From contig NC_020505.1 in NCBI RefSeq assembly GCF_000310245.1, forward strand, positions 496,001 through 560,000: 64,000 bases of DNA, read 5' to 3'. Shown here piece by piece: positions 33,387 to 41,432 of the stretch (within the stretch, counting starts at the first letter, position 1; every line of letters begins with the position of its first letter). Origin of the DNA: Candidatus Sulfuricurvum sp. RIFRC-1. GTDB taxonomy: Bacteria; Campylobacterota; Campylobacteria; Campylobacterales; Sulfurimonadaceae. The translations under genes and the position numbers were made by a program. Under the pieces are notes generated by a model, which was given only the letters and a program-made list of their open reading frames with translations, was not told where the DNA came from and did not search any database.

Positions 33387-33931
33387 TTGAATTTAACTTC
33401 CATCGTGGCGAGTACGCGGCGGACACCGTTGGTGACATTTTTACATGAGAGGGTTGCACTGCTGATATTACGAATATCACCGTTTAGTTTGAGTGAGTCT
33501 TTGTGTGTTTTGCCAATGAATTGGGCACGCCATTGGATTTCACGAATTTGCTCACCATAACTCTCTTTGAAATCAAGTACCTCAATTCCTTTGACCTTGT
33601 TACTCATATCAAGTGCTATTGAATACGTAATAAGTTCATGCTTTCCGATCACTTTGTCAAGGATAAACCAGCCGATTTGATGACCGTTTTGTTCCACTTT
33701 CCAAATTTTTTGTTTGGGATCACGTACACGCACTTTGCTCATTTGTTCCACTTGATCGATTTCACTATCAAGCAAAACAATATCAGAGGGGACAAAGGTA
33801 GTGGCTTGCGGAAAAAATGATTTTTGCGATTCCGAATAGGTCGGATATTGAAAACTAAAATCTTTGGCATAGATTGCCGGTACTGCACTCAATATGAGTG
33901 CAGGGGTTAATAGCCACGTATTGGTATTCAT
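33383..33931 (-). CDS. Periplasmic FMN-binding-domain protein, ApbE substrate
   Basis: The 182-residue protein has a Sec signal peptide (1-22, ending IYAKD) and a single FMN-binding domain. Thr 160 in NISSATLS, followed by SCKNVTNGVRR, matches the site where NqrC/RnfG-type proteins receive covalent FMN. It lies between an outer-membrane protein gene and apbE, 9 bases and -4 bases from them. The role is probably periplasmic electron transfer; the partner donor is not encoded here. Membership of an Rnf or Nqr complex is excluded because no other subunits are nearby. Confidence 0.88.
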   Translation of the reverse strand: MNTNTWLLTPALILSAVPAIYAKDFSFQYPTYSESQKSFFPQATTFVPSDIVLLDSEIDQVEQMSKVRVRDPKQKIWKVEQNGHQIGWFILDKVIGKHELITYSIALDMSNKVKGIEVLDFKESYGEQIREIQWRAQFIGKTHKDSLKLNGDIRNISSATLSCKNVTNGVRRVLATMEVKFK

Positions 33932-33940
33932 GATCTCCTC

Positions 33941-34894
33941 CTAGAAATTAAATCCGACTTTAAAATAATACTTGTCTTTAGTACGCTCAATGAGATGTAA
34001 ATTGGCATCATCTTGTTCATCATATGCTTCTCCCCCACCGTTGAGTTCGCGTAAATAGGAAAGTGTCATCCACCATTTTTGTGAGCCATAGTGTAATGAG
34101 GGACCGGCATAATGGCTGTAACGTTCGATACCCACTTCGGTTTCGCTCTCGTTTTCATAGACATATTCAGCTCCGATAAACCAATTGTCCATAAATCGAT
34201 ACGAAATTCCGGTGGAAGCCATAATCCCGATTTCCATTTCAGGATGGGTTGGCCAATCATACACTGCTCCGCTGTTAGCGGTTGCTTCAGTCTCAGTTTC
34301 ATAGAATCCTTTGGAATTAAGATGATTCCATTGACTGGTAGGGAGTGCTTTTCGTTGCGCGCGTGTAGTTTCTAACCCAAGATTTCCAAGCCAAATGAGT
34401 TGTCCGTCGAGAAAATATTTTTGAGCTAACAGTTTAAGCTCAAAGGTATCGACAGTTTTGTCTTGACCCGAATGGGGATCTTTTGAGAGGTGGCGATAGG
34501 AAAAATAATTAGAGAGTCCAAAATCATCTCCCGCAGCACTGAGATAATTATATTTTCCTGACACCTCAAATCCTGAAAACTCAAAACCGCCGGAATGATC
34601 ACCGGGGATATAGCCATCGACGATAATTCCCTCAGTTTTGACCGACTGACCTAAAATATAGCCTGCAATGGTAAATTTATCGGTTACACCGTATTCAAGC
34701 TCTGTTTTGGAATAGAGGGCTTTATAGCTTCCCGATCCTTTATCGCCATGATGTTCAAAATGTTGAACAAAATCGATAGCACCTGTAGGGAGCGGTTCAG
34801 AGGATTTCGTAAATCCCAGCAGATTTTCATCAGCAAAGAGTGGAGAGAGAAGAACACTTGCACATAAGCAAGATAGAAACAGTTTTTGATTCAT
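33941..34894 (-). CDS. Iron-regulated outer-membrane beta-barrel protein (candidate)
   Basis: The 317-residue protein has a signal peptide (1-21, ending LFADE) and many amphipathic strands rich in Tyr, Phe and Gly. It ends in YYFKVGFNF, the insertion signal of outer-membrane barrels. Strand count suggests about 12-14 strands. I do not recognise the family and there is no TonB box or plug, so it is not a siderophore receptor. An AGGAG ribosome site is present. A promoter (TTGACA-18-TATACT) and a Fur-like site lie just upstream. It leads the three-gene operon. Confidence 0.8.
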   Translation of the reverse strand: MNQKLFLSCLCASVLLSPLFADENLLGFTKSSEPLPTGAIDFVQHFEHHGDKGSGSYKALYSKTELEYGVTDKFTIAGYILGQSVKTEGIIVDGYIPGDHSGGFEFSGFEVSGKYNYLSAAGDDFGLSNYFSYRHLSKDPHSGQDKTVDTFELKLLAQKYFLDGQLIWLGNLGLETTRAQRKALPTSQWNHLNSKGFYETETEATANSGAVYDWPTHPEMEIGIMASTGISYRFMDNWFIGAEYVYENESETEVGIERYSHYAGPSLHYGSQKWWMTLSYLRELNGGGEAYDEQDDANLHLIERTKDKYYFKVGFNF

Positions 34895-34916
34895 AGGGTA
34901 CTCCTGATGTAAATAT

Positions 34917-34935
34917 ATTGATAATCTATATCAAT
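34917..34935. promoter_or_regulatory. Fur-box-like palindrome, outer-membrane-protein side
   Basis: This 19-base near-palindrome starts ATTGATAAT and ends TATATCAAT, with a central C. Arms match at 7 of 9 positions and resemble the Fur consensus built from GATAAT repeats. It lies just downstream of the predicted minus-strand transcription start, so a bound repressor would block that promoter. Confidence 0.6.
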
Positions 34936-34947
34936 TGTATTTGTCGA

Positions 34948-34977
34948 AGTATAGAGTAAATCAAAGGTAAATGTCAA
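34948..34977 (-). promoter_or_regulatory. Promoter of the barrel-FMN-apbE operon
   Basis: On the minus strand TTGACA (34972-34977) and TATACT (34948-34953) are 18 bases apart. Transcription is expected to start near 34941, about 47 bases before the barrel-protein ATG. Confidence 0.6.
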
Positions 34978-35003
34978 TAGTGATAAGCATTATTGTTTAA
35001 TAT

Positions 35004-35020
35004 TTGAGAATGATTGTCAA
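35004..35020. promoter_or_regulatory. Fur-box-like palindrome, feoA side
   Basis: TTGAGAAT and ATTGTCAA form an 8-1-8 inverted repeat with seven matching pairs, close to TTGATAAT-N-ATTATCAA. It lies upstream of the -10 box TATAAT at 35030-35035 and would overlap the -35 region, a normal place for Fur repression. A third, weaker similar sequence (TGATAAGCATTATTG) is at 34981-34995. Confidence 0.65.
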
Positions 35021-35029
35021 TAAACATGT

Positions 35030-35035
35030 TATAAT
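35030..35035 (+). promoter_or_regulatory. -10 box of feoAB
   Basis: TATAAT lies 22 bases upstream of the feoA ATG, just after the Fur-like site. Transcription should start near 35042. Confidence 0.55.
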
Positions 35036-35057
35036 GTCGCAAAAAATTGGTAATACA

Positions 35058-35303
35058 ATGGATAACAACTCAATGACTCTTTTAAGTGCATGCGTTCGAG
35101 GCGGGTCATGCAAGGTGATAAAAATCAATGCTACCGGAGCTCTCAAACAGCGCCTCATCTCATTTGGTCTGATGAAAGGTGCCGAGGTAAAAATGCTTGA
35201 ATGCGGGATGACTAAAAGCACGTTTGAGATTAAAATCGGGAATGTCAATATTGCATTGCGCCGCGAAGAAGCCGAGTTGATCGAGGTGTCCGATGTCCGT
35301 TAA
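35058..35303 (+). CDS. feoA: Ferrous iron transport protein FeoA
   Basis: FeoA is a small SH3-fold protein that binds FeoB and supports ferrous iron uptake. The 81-residue protein has the typical core GALKQRLISFGLMKGAEV and ends with ALRREEAELIEV. I choose ATG 35058 over the longer frame from 35004 because the -10 box lies between the two. The ribosome site is weak. It overlaps feoB by 11 bases, which points to coupled translation. Confidence 0.93.
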   Translation: MDNNSMTLLSACVRGGSCKVIKINATGALKQRLISFGLMKGAEVKMLECGMTKSTFEIKIGNVNIALRREEAELIEVSDVR

Positions 35304-37404
35304 AAAAATTACCGTAGCTCTTGTCGGGCAGCCTAACGTCGGCAAAAGTATGTTGATTAACTCGATCGGCAATGCGAGGCTGCATGTCGGAAACTTTACC
35401 GGGGTAACGGTTGAGAAAACCGTAGTCACATTTGAACACGGCGGGTATGAATTCAGCGTCGTTGACCTCCCCGGAACGTATGCCTTTACCGATTATTCGA
35501 TTGAAGAGAGAGTAACTCACGATTATCTATGTAATGAGTCGTACGATCTAATCATCAATGTCCTTGATTCGACCAATATGGAAAAAAATCTTCAACTTAC
35601 CGCCGAACTTATGACGATGAGCAAAAAAATGGTGATAGCTCTGAATATGTCCGATGAAGCGGATAAAGAGGGGATCGATATCAACGCACCCTACCTCTCA
35701 CAGCTATTGGGGATTCCGTGTATTCGGGTTTCTGCGGCGGCGAAAACAGGTTTGGAAGCGCTTATGAAAGCGGTAATAAAAACCCATGAGGCCTCATATC
35801 AAGAGCAAAAACTGATCTTTAGCGAAGCCGTCGAAGAAGAGATCGATATGATCGCCGATTACCTTGATAAACATAAGTTCAAAGCGTCAATCTCCAACCG
35901 TAATATTGCAATCAACCTTTTGCAAAAAGAGAAAAAAACCTATCGTGTATTGCATGACAATCCGATTTGGACAGAATTGCAGCCGATGCTGATCGAAGCA
36001 GACCGTCACGTATTGCTTCACCACGATACGGATGATATGAAAGAGGCATTGGCGGAAGAATATTTCTCGTTTAACCGTGGTATCATCGCTGAAGCGGTAA
36101 AAGTTAAACCAAAAACACCGTTGAAGAAAACAACAACGGAGAAGATTGATTCGGTATTGATTCATCCGATATTCGGTATTCCGATTTTTCTCTTTTTCAT
36201 GTGGTCGTTATTTCAGCTCACTTTTGAAATCGGTTCCATTCCGATGGATTGGATCGATGCCTTTTTCGGATGGTTCGGAGAGGTTGTAGGCGCTACAATC
36301 GGGAATAATGAAATTCGTTCTCTCATTGTAGACGGTGTCATCGCGGGGGTAGGGGCAGTTGTCCTTTTCGTCCCGAATATCGTGATCCTTTTTGTCGGGA
36401 TCGCCCTGCTCGAATCAACGGGGTATATGTCACGGGTTGCTTTTTTGCTGGACGGGTTTTTCCACAAATTTGGTCTGCACGGACAGTCTTTTATCCCTCT
36501 TGTATCGGGATTCGGATGTTCGATTCCGGCGTATATGTCGGCACGGATTCTTAAAAATGACCGTGATCGCCTTTTGACCCTTTTTGTCATCGGATTTATG
36601 AGCTGCGGTGCACGTCTCCCCGTCTATGTCCTTTTTACAGGAGCTTTTTTTGCCCCTGAAATGGCGGGAAATATCCTTTTTGGAATTTATATTCTTGGCG
36701 CGATGATCGGGTTGGTTGTGGCAAAAATCTTGAAAGTAACGGCGTTCAAAGGGATTGATGAACCGTTCGTTATGGAGATGCCAAAATACCGTCTCCCCTC
36801 CGTAAAACTGATCTGGCATACGGTCGTAACGAAGACGATGATGTATCTGAAAAAAGCGGGGACCTTTATTGCCGCTGCATCATTGCTCGTATGGTTTCTC
36901 AGTACCTATCCGAAAGACGCTTCTCTAAACGCTTTATTTGGAGTGAAAATTGAGGCCGCAGTATCGGAAAATGAAGTGAAAACTCTCGAAAATCAGCTTG
37001 CTGAAGCGCAGCTTTCGCAGAGCTTTTTGGGTCAAATCGGTCATGCTATCGAGCCGGTATTTGCACCTTTGGGATTTGATTGGAAAATGGCGGTAGCATT
37101 ACAGACGGGGCTTGCGGCCAAAGAGGTTGTAGTTTCAACGATGGGGGTTCTCTATTCACTCGGAAGCGATGCGACCGAAGCGGATCACTCTCTCATCTCT
37201 ACGATCAGTTCTCAGATGCCTTTTGCATCCGCAGTGGCGTTTATCATTGTTATCATGACGTATCTTCCCTGTTTGGCAGCGTCGGTTGTCTTTACCCGTG
37301 AAGCGGGAGGAATCAAGTATTTCGGCTATTTATTTCTCTTTACGAGTATCGTGGCCTATTCGCTGGCATTTGTCGCCTATCATTTGACATTATGGTTGAG
37401 TTAG
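35293..37404 (+). CDS. feoB: Ferrous iron transporter FeoB
   Basis: FeoB imports Fe2+ across the inner membrane. The 703-residue protein has an N-terminal G domain with G1 GQPNVGKS (12-19), the switch region TGVTVE, G3 DLPG (57-60) and G4 NMSD (117-120). A helical GDI-like spacer follows, then the C-terminal permease with Gate motifs (FGCSIPAYMSAR and TYLPCLAASVV). All transport cysteines are present. Length is at the short end of the family. No feoC follows. The operon shares its upstream region with the flavinylation operon. Confidence 0.97.
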   Translation: MSVKKITVALVGQPNVGKSMLINSIGNARLHVGNFTGVTVEKTVVTFEHGGYEFSVVDLPGTYAFTDYSIEERVTHDYLCNESYDLIINVLDSTNMEKNLQLTAELMTMSKKMVIALNMSDEADKEGIDINAPYLSQLLGIPCIRVSAAAKTGLEALMKAVIKTHEASYQEQKLIFSEAVEEEIDMIADYLDKHKFKASISNRNIAINLLQKEKKTYRVLHDNPIWTELQPMLIEADRHVLLHHDTDDMKEALAEEYFSFNRGIIAEAVKVKPKTPLKKTTTEKIDSVLIHPIFGIPIFLFFMWSLFQLTFEIGSIPMDWIDAFFGWFGEVVGATIGNNEIRSLIVDGVIAGVGAVVLFVPNIVILFVGIALLESTGYMSRVAFLLDGFFHKFGLHGQSFIPLVSGFGCSIPAYMSARILKNDRDRLLTLFVIGFMSCGARLPVYVLFTGAFFAPEMAGNILFGIYILGAMIGLVVAKILKVTAFKGIDEPFVMEMPKYRLPSVKLIWHTVVTKTMMYLKKAGTFIAAASLLVWFLSTYPKDASLNALFGVKIEAAVSENEVKTLENQLAEAQLSQSFLGQIGHAIEPVFAPLGFDWKMAVALQTGLAAKEVVVSTMGVLYSLGSDATEADHSLISTISSQMPFASAVAFIIVIMTYLPCLAASVVFTREAGGIKYFGYLFLFTSIVAYSLAFVAYHLTLWLS

Positions 37405-37426
37405 GTAATCATTAACCACTCTTTGT

Positions 37427-37432
37427 TACAAT
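37427..37432 (+). promoter_or_regulatory. -10 box giving a likely leaderless response-regulator transcript
   Basis: TACAAT ends six bases before the response-regulator ATG at 37439 and follows TTTGT. No ribosome site is visible between the feoB stop and this start, so a leaderless message is plausible. Confidence 0.45.
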
Positions 37433-37438
37433 ATCAGC

Positions 37439-38101
37439 ATGAGTAAAATATTAATGATAGAAGACGATCTCGAGCTTGCCGAGATCCTCACCGAATTTTT
37501 AGAACAGTATGATTTCCAAGTCACGACGGAAGATGATCCGTTTAAAGCGCTCAGCATTCTCAAATTGGAAAAATTTGATGCAGTGATCCTCGATTTGACT
37601 CTGCCGGGTATGGATGGATTGGAAGTATGCGAAGCGATTCGTGCACGTCAAAATATCCCTATCATCATCTCCTCAGCCCGTTCAGATGTGACCGACAAGA
37701 TCAATGCCCTCGAACTCGGAGCCGATGATTATCTCCCAAAACCCTACGATCCGCGAGAGCTTGAAGCCCGTATCCACTCGGTGTTACGCCGATACGACGC
37801 TGCATCCGTAGCCGCATCTGAGATTGCATGTGATTTTAAACTCAACGAATCCGCGATGCAGATCAGCTACAAAGGGCGTCCTCTTGAACTGACAAACGCT
37901 GAATACGGGATTCTCGCCCATATGATCAAAAAACAGGGGATGGTGGTGTCGCGCGAAGATTTAATTCATAATGTTTCAGCGATCAACGAAGACTCTTCGA
38001 ACAAAAGTATTGATGTTATGATGGGGCGTATTCGAAATAAACTCGGGGATAAAGCTCTGATTGAATCGATCCGTGGCATCGGCTACAAACTGTTAAAATG
38101 A
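37439..38101 (+). CDS. OmpR-family response regulator
   Basis: The 220-residue protein is a receiver plus winged-helix DNA-binding protein. The acidic pocket is Asp 9/Asp 10, the phosphorylated aspartate is Asp 52 in LDLTLPGMDG, and the conserved lysine is Lys 101. The C-terminal domain has the OmpR-type ELTNAEYGIL and IRGIGYKL motifs. It overlaps the kinase gene by 4 bases. It resembles the ArsR (HP0166) group of Campylobacterota, but its regulon is not known. Position after feoB is possibly coincidental. Confidence 0.93.
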   Translation: MSKILMIEDDLELAEILTEFLEQYDFQVTTEDDPFKALSILKLEKFDAVILDLTLPGMDGLEVCEAIRARQNIPIIISSARSDVTDKINALELGADDYLPKPYDPRELEARIHSVLRRYDAASVAASEIACDFKLNESAMQISYKGRPLELTNAEYGILAHMIKKQGMVVSREDLIHNVSAINEDSSNKSIDVMMGRIRNKLGDKALIESIRGIGYKLLK

Positions 38102-39396
38102 TTAAAAATAATGCGGTTCTTGCAACCGTAGCCTTTGCGCTCGTCGTAACTGTATCGAGTGTCAGCTACACCTTTTATCAGCTTTATCAGATCAATCGCA
38201 CGAAACATATCGATAACATTTTCACCAAACACTCCCTTATTAGTCAAATCTATCACACCTATATTATTAAGCAAATTTCAGAGCCGATGTTTGAGGCTAA
38301 TTTGGCGTTGTATGATCTCGAAGAGATCAGTGATGAAGGGGTATATGAGACGATCATCCGTCAAGGGAAAATTCTCAAAAGTGACGGGAACGGGGATGAA
38401 GTGATGGAAGAGTATACCCTTTCAGACGCTCCATTTGAAACCCATTTAGCCGAGCAGGTGATTACCTCGATGATCGAATATCGAGGTAATATCTATTTTT
38501 GGGTTGAATCGTCTCGTCACAGTGTCCTTCTTCTGGATCGGGACATTGAACCCTATCATCCGGTCAATTTAATCTCAGCCTATGGAACATTGATGCTCGT
38601 TTTGATGGTTTCATTTGCCCTTATTATTTATCGCTTGCGTCCGCTGCGTCGTTTACGCAAACAGATTGCCCGTTTCGGGGAAGGGGACATGGGGGTACGA
38701 TTTCGTATCGACGGGAGTGATGAGATTGCGTTGATTGCGAATGAACTCGATACCACCCAAAACAAAATCCGCTCGCTGATCGAATCGCGCACCCTCTTTT
38801 TGCGTAATATCATGCATGAACTTAAAACCCCGATTGCCAAGGGGCGGATAGTGGCAACCATGCTCAGCGATGAAAAACAGCAAGCAAGGTTTGAAGGTAT
38901 TTTTGAGCGGCTGGAGTCTTTGATCGGTGAATTTGCACTGATTGAGGAGATTACATCGGGGAATCAGTATCATGAGAAAAAAGAGTATCGTCTGGTCGAT
39001 ATCATTGACGGTGCCGTCGATTCGGCAATGGTTGATTATGATTCGGTGAGCTGTAACGTTGATACGTCGATCAAAATGGAAGTTGATTATCGCTTGTTTG
39101 TCACTGCGGTGAAAAATTTGATCGACAACGCAATCAAATACTCTCCCGACAAAAGAATGGAGATAACGGTAGAAGGAGGAGAGATTCTCTTTAGTAATTT
39201 GGGCGAACCGCTGAAAAAACCGCTTAGCTACTACATCGAACCTTTTACCAAAGATCACCCGACGAAAGACAGTTTCGGGTTGGGCCTTTACATTGTTGAC
39301 GCAATTTTAAAAGAGCATGGATACGTGTTGGCATATGAACGGCGTGGGGATCGTAATTGCTTTATTTTTGTTCCGCTAAAATCTAAAAGGAAATAG
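38098..39396 (+). CDS. ArsS-family sensor histidine kinase
   Basis: The 432-residue kinase has two membrane helices (about 8-30 and 161-180) that flank a periplasmic sensor region of about 130 residues. A HAMP-like segment is followed by the phosphorylated His 240 in NIMHELKTPIAKGR. N box LIDNAIKYSP, and GLGLYIVDAIL as G2 box, are present. The HELKTPIAKG motif is typical of ArsS-like kinases of this phylum, which sense acid or metals in some species. The true signal here is unknown. It pairs with the upstream regulator and is followed directly by surE. Confidence 0.88.
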   Translation: MIKNNAVLATVAFALVVTVSSVSYTFYQLYQINRTKHIDNIFTKHSLISQIYHTYIIKQISEPMFEANLALYDLEEISDEGVYETIIRQGKILKSDGNGDEVMEEYTLSDAPFETHLAEQVITSMIEYRGNIYFWVESSRHSVLLLDRDIEPYHPVNLISAYGTLMLVLMVSFALIIYRLRPLRRLRKQIARFGEGDMGVRFRIDGSDEIALIANELDTTQNKIRSLIESRTLFLRNIMHELKTPIAKGRIVATMLSDEKQQARFEGIFERLESLIGEFALIEEITSGNQYHEKKEYRLVDIIDGAVDSAMVDYDSVSCNVDTSIKMEVDYRLFVTAVKNLIDNAIKYSPDKRMEITVEGGEILFSNLGEPLKKPLSYYIEPFTKDHPTKDSFGLGLYIVDAILKEHGYVLAYERRGDRNCFIFVPLKSKRK

Positions 39397-40164
39397 ATGA
39401 AAAAAATTTTGATCACGAATGATGATGGATACGAATCGGCAGGGCTTTTGGCTCTTATCGAAGCATTGGATGGGTTAGGTCAGATTACCGTTGTTGCCCC
39501 CTCAACGGAGAAATCGGCGTGCGGACATTCGCTGACACTTACGCGACCGCTCAGCTTTATCAGTGTCGGGGATGATTTTTATAAACTCGATGACGGAACT
39601 CCGAGTGACTGCGTCTACCTTGCGCTGCATTCGCTTTTCGAAGAGTCCAAACCCGATTTACTCATTAGCGGGATTAACAAAGGCTCCAACATGGGTGAGG
39701 ATATTACCTATTCTGGAACTGCGGCGGCGGCGATGGAAGCGGTTTTGCACGATGTCCCTGCTATTGCAATATCACAAGTAATGGATTTTACTCAACCCGT
39801 CGGTGATTTTGCATTGGCCAAACAAGCGATCCGTCATCTTGCCGAGAAAATTTTGACAGGGGATTTTCCGTTGAACGAGCGAGAGTTTTTAAATGTCAAT
39901 ATTCCCCACGATGTCGAAGAATTGGAATTTGCCGTCACCTATGCGGGATATCGCTACTACGCCAATGATGCCCACCTGCACCGTAATCCTAGAGGGATGG
40001 AATACTACTGGCTCGGGCTTCATCCTTTGGAGTATAAACCGCGTGAAAAGCGGAGTGCACTTTGTGATTTCGAAGCGATTGAAGCGGGAAAAGTCTCTCT
40101 TACCCCGATCAAACTCGATATGAGTGCCTATAAGTCGATGCAGCAATTGCGAGAGTGGCTATGA
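39397..40164 (+). CDS. surE: 5'/3'-nucleotidase SurE
   Basis: SurE dephosphorylates nucleoside monophosphates and short polyphosphate. The 255-residue protein has the metal-binding start NDDGYES (8-14), with Asp 9 and Asp 10, the SACGHSLTL loop, DGTPSDCV, and SGINKGSNMGEDITYSGT. All conserved residues are present. It starts at once after the kinase stop and overlaps the next gene by 4 bases or more, so it is in the same operon. Confidence 0.95.
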   Translation: MKKILITNDDGYESAGLLALIEALDGLGQITVVAPSTEKSACGHSLTLTRPLSFISVGDDFYKLDDGTPSDCVYLALHSLFEESKPDLLISGINKGSNMGEDITYSGTAAAAMEAVLHDVPAIAISQVMDFTQPVGDFALAKQAIRHLAEKILTGDFPLNEREFLNVNIPHDVEELEFAVTYAGYRYYANDAHLHRNPRGMEYYWLGLHPLEYKPREKRSALCDFEAIEAGKVSLTPIKLDMSAYKSMQQLREWL

Positions 40165-40799
40165 GACATACCCGCACGAAGCTTGTATTCGGAGAAGAGA
40201 CGCACGCAAAACTTCAAAACGCTAACATCCTTCTACTCGGTGTCGGCGGTGTCGGGAGTTTTTGTCTTGATTGTCTTTACCGATCTGGAGTACGCCATAT
40301 CACGATCGTCGATTTCGACCGCTACGATGTGACAAACCAAAACCGTCAGATGCACTCGGAAAACCACGAGGGGGAACTGAAAGTCGAAGCGCTCAAAACG
40401 CACTATCCCGAAGTGATTGCCATCAGCGATAAGATCACCCCCGAATGGGTTGAGGCGTTCGATTTTAGCTCCTTTGATCTGATCCTCGATGCAATTGATG
40501 ATATGCGCGCTAAACTCGCACTCATCCAAAAATGCTACCCTAAACTCATCTCCTCCGTCGGTTCGGCTAAACGGCTTGATCCGACCAAAATCGAAGTACG
40601 TTCCATCTGGAAAACCGAAGGAGACCCGTTTGCCTCAAAAATCCGAAATGAACTGCGTAAACGTAAATTCAAAGGCGATTTCAGCTGTATCTGCTCCTCA
40701 GAACTCCCCCGTATCAAAGAAAAAGGGAGTTTCGTCGCCGTAACAGGATCATTTGGGCTTGCTATGTGTTCGTTAGCACTTCGAAGAATCGGGTATTGA
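40161..40799 (+). CDS. tcdA: TcdA-like tRNA threonylcarbamoyladenosine dehydratase
   Basis: TcdA-type enzymes use ATP to make the cyclic form of t6A in tRNA. The protein of about 212 residues has the E1-like Rossmann motif GVGGVGS, the DFDRYDVTNQNRQ segment and DAIDDMRAKL, and ends with a possible metal or catalytic cysteine cluster (SCICSSELP). ThiF-type adenylyltransferase activity for another target cannot be fully excluded. Two starts are possible: 40155, or 40161 in an ATGA overlap with surE, which I prefer. Confidence 0.85.
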   Translation: MRHTRTKLVFGEETHAKLQNANILLLGVGGVGSFCLDCLYRSGVRHITIVDFDRYDVTNQNRQMHSENHEGELKVEALKTHYPEVIAISDKITPEWVEAFDFSSFDLILDAIDDMRAKLALIQKCYPKLISSVGSAKRLDPTKIEVRSIWKTEGDPFASKIRNELRKRKFKGDFSCICSSELPRIKEKGSFVAVTGSFGLAMCSLALRRIGY

Positions 40800-40806
40800 T
40801 TTATGC

Positions 40807-40812
40807 TACAAT
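40807..40812 (+). promoter_or_regulatory. Candidate -10 box of the first RelE/ParE module
   Basis: GCTACAAT contains TACAAT, 25 bases upstream of the antitoxin start. The second toxin module at 60.3 kb has the same GCTACAAT before its start. An AAAGGAG ribosome site follows. Confidence 0.45.
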
Positions 40813-40836
40813 AATCTAAAATAATGCAAAGGAGTT

Positions 40837-41058
40837 ATGATGTTATCAATACAGCTCAATAACCCTGAACTAGAGAGCTTTATCCAAAACGAGTATCATG
40901 GTGATGAAAACAGCCTCATGAACCAGTTTGTAGAGTTTTTGCGTTTTCAAAAGATCAAAAGTGAAGTCAAAACATCGATTGAAGAACTCGATCGTGATGA
41001 ATTCATAGGGATTGATGAAGCGTTTGAGATGGCTACGGCAAAGTATGCGAAACATTAA
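40837..41058 (+). CDS. Antitoxin of a RelE/ParE-type module
   Basis: The 73-residue acidic protein is mostly helical and overlaps a downstream ParE-like toxin gene by 14 bases. Its sequence (EEYHGDENS-like start and IEELDRDEFIGIDEAFEMA) does not match a named antitoxin family that I know well, but size and position fit. A second ATG at 40840 is equally possible. GGAG lies just upstream. Confidence 0.75.
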   Translation: MMLSIQLNNPELESFIQNEYHGDENSLMNQFVEFLRFQKIKSEVKTSIEELDRDEFIGIDEAFEMATAKYAKH

Positions 41059-41341
41059 AACGGTCGTATTCTCTAAAAAAGCCACCTATCGATTAACCAA
41101 AATCACCGATTTCATCTACATTCAAACTCAATCCGAATCTATGACTCTCGCTTATATGTCGAGATTAAAAGAGTACATTCGTGATATTCTAATCCATTTT
41201 CCAGAATCGGGACGCAAATGTGAAGAGTATGGCAAAGAGATACGAAAACTTGTGTACCAAGGGTATTCGATTCTCTATCGACTTAATGAGCCGAAAGAAC
41301 GGGTGGAGATTGTGAATATTTTTAGAGAAAATCTTCCATAA
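41045..41341 (+). CDS. RelE/ParE-superfamily toxin
   Basis: The 98-residue basic protein has the RelE/ParE fold pattern: an N-terminal strand (TVVFSKKATYRL), two helices, and the C-terminal strands REIRKLVYQGYSILYRL-like (IRKLVYQGYSILYRL) and VEIVNIFRE. ParE-type toxins inhibit gyrase and RelE-type ones cut mRNA; the target cannot be decided here. I choose ATG 41045 rather than 41012 because homologues begin at this point. It overlaps the antitoxin by 14 bases. Confidence 0.85.
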   Translation: MRNIKTVVFSKKATYRLTKITDFIYIQTQSESMTLAYMSRLKEYIRDILIHFPESGRKCEEYGKEIRKLVYQGYSILYRLNEPKERVEIVNIFRENLP

Positions 41342-41398
41342 GAATGCTATAAGTAGAGTTTCACGTTATCCCTTTAGTAACGAGGAGGATAGCTTTGG

Positions 41399-41404
41399 TA
41401 TAAT
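41399..41404 (+). promoter_or_regulatory. -10 box of greA
   Basis: TATAAT lies 28 bases before the GTG start of greA and 58 bases after the toxin stop. GGAG follows at about 41423. The 91-base gap also holds a weak inverted repeat (CGTTA / TAACG) that may end toxin transcription. Confidence 0.5.
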
Positions 41405-41432
41405 ATCCCCACTTATTTTTGCGGAGTAAACA

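Noticed and set aside
33383-33931. RnfG or NqrC subunit
   Set aside because: No other Rnf or Nqr subunit genes are present, and the gene is embedded in an iron-type operon with a barrel protein.
33941-34894. TonB-dependent iron-siderophore receptor
   Set aside because: The protein is only 317 residues and has no plug domain or TonB box, so it cannot be such a receptor.
34981-34995. Third Fur box (TGATAAGCATTATTG)
   Set aside because: Symmetry is weaker than at the two reported sites; it may only extend the region of Fur contact, so it is not listed as a separate site.
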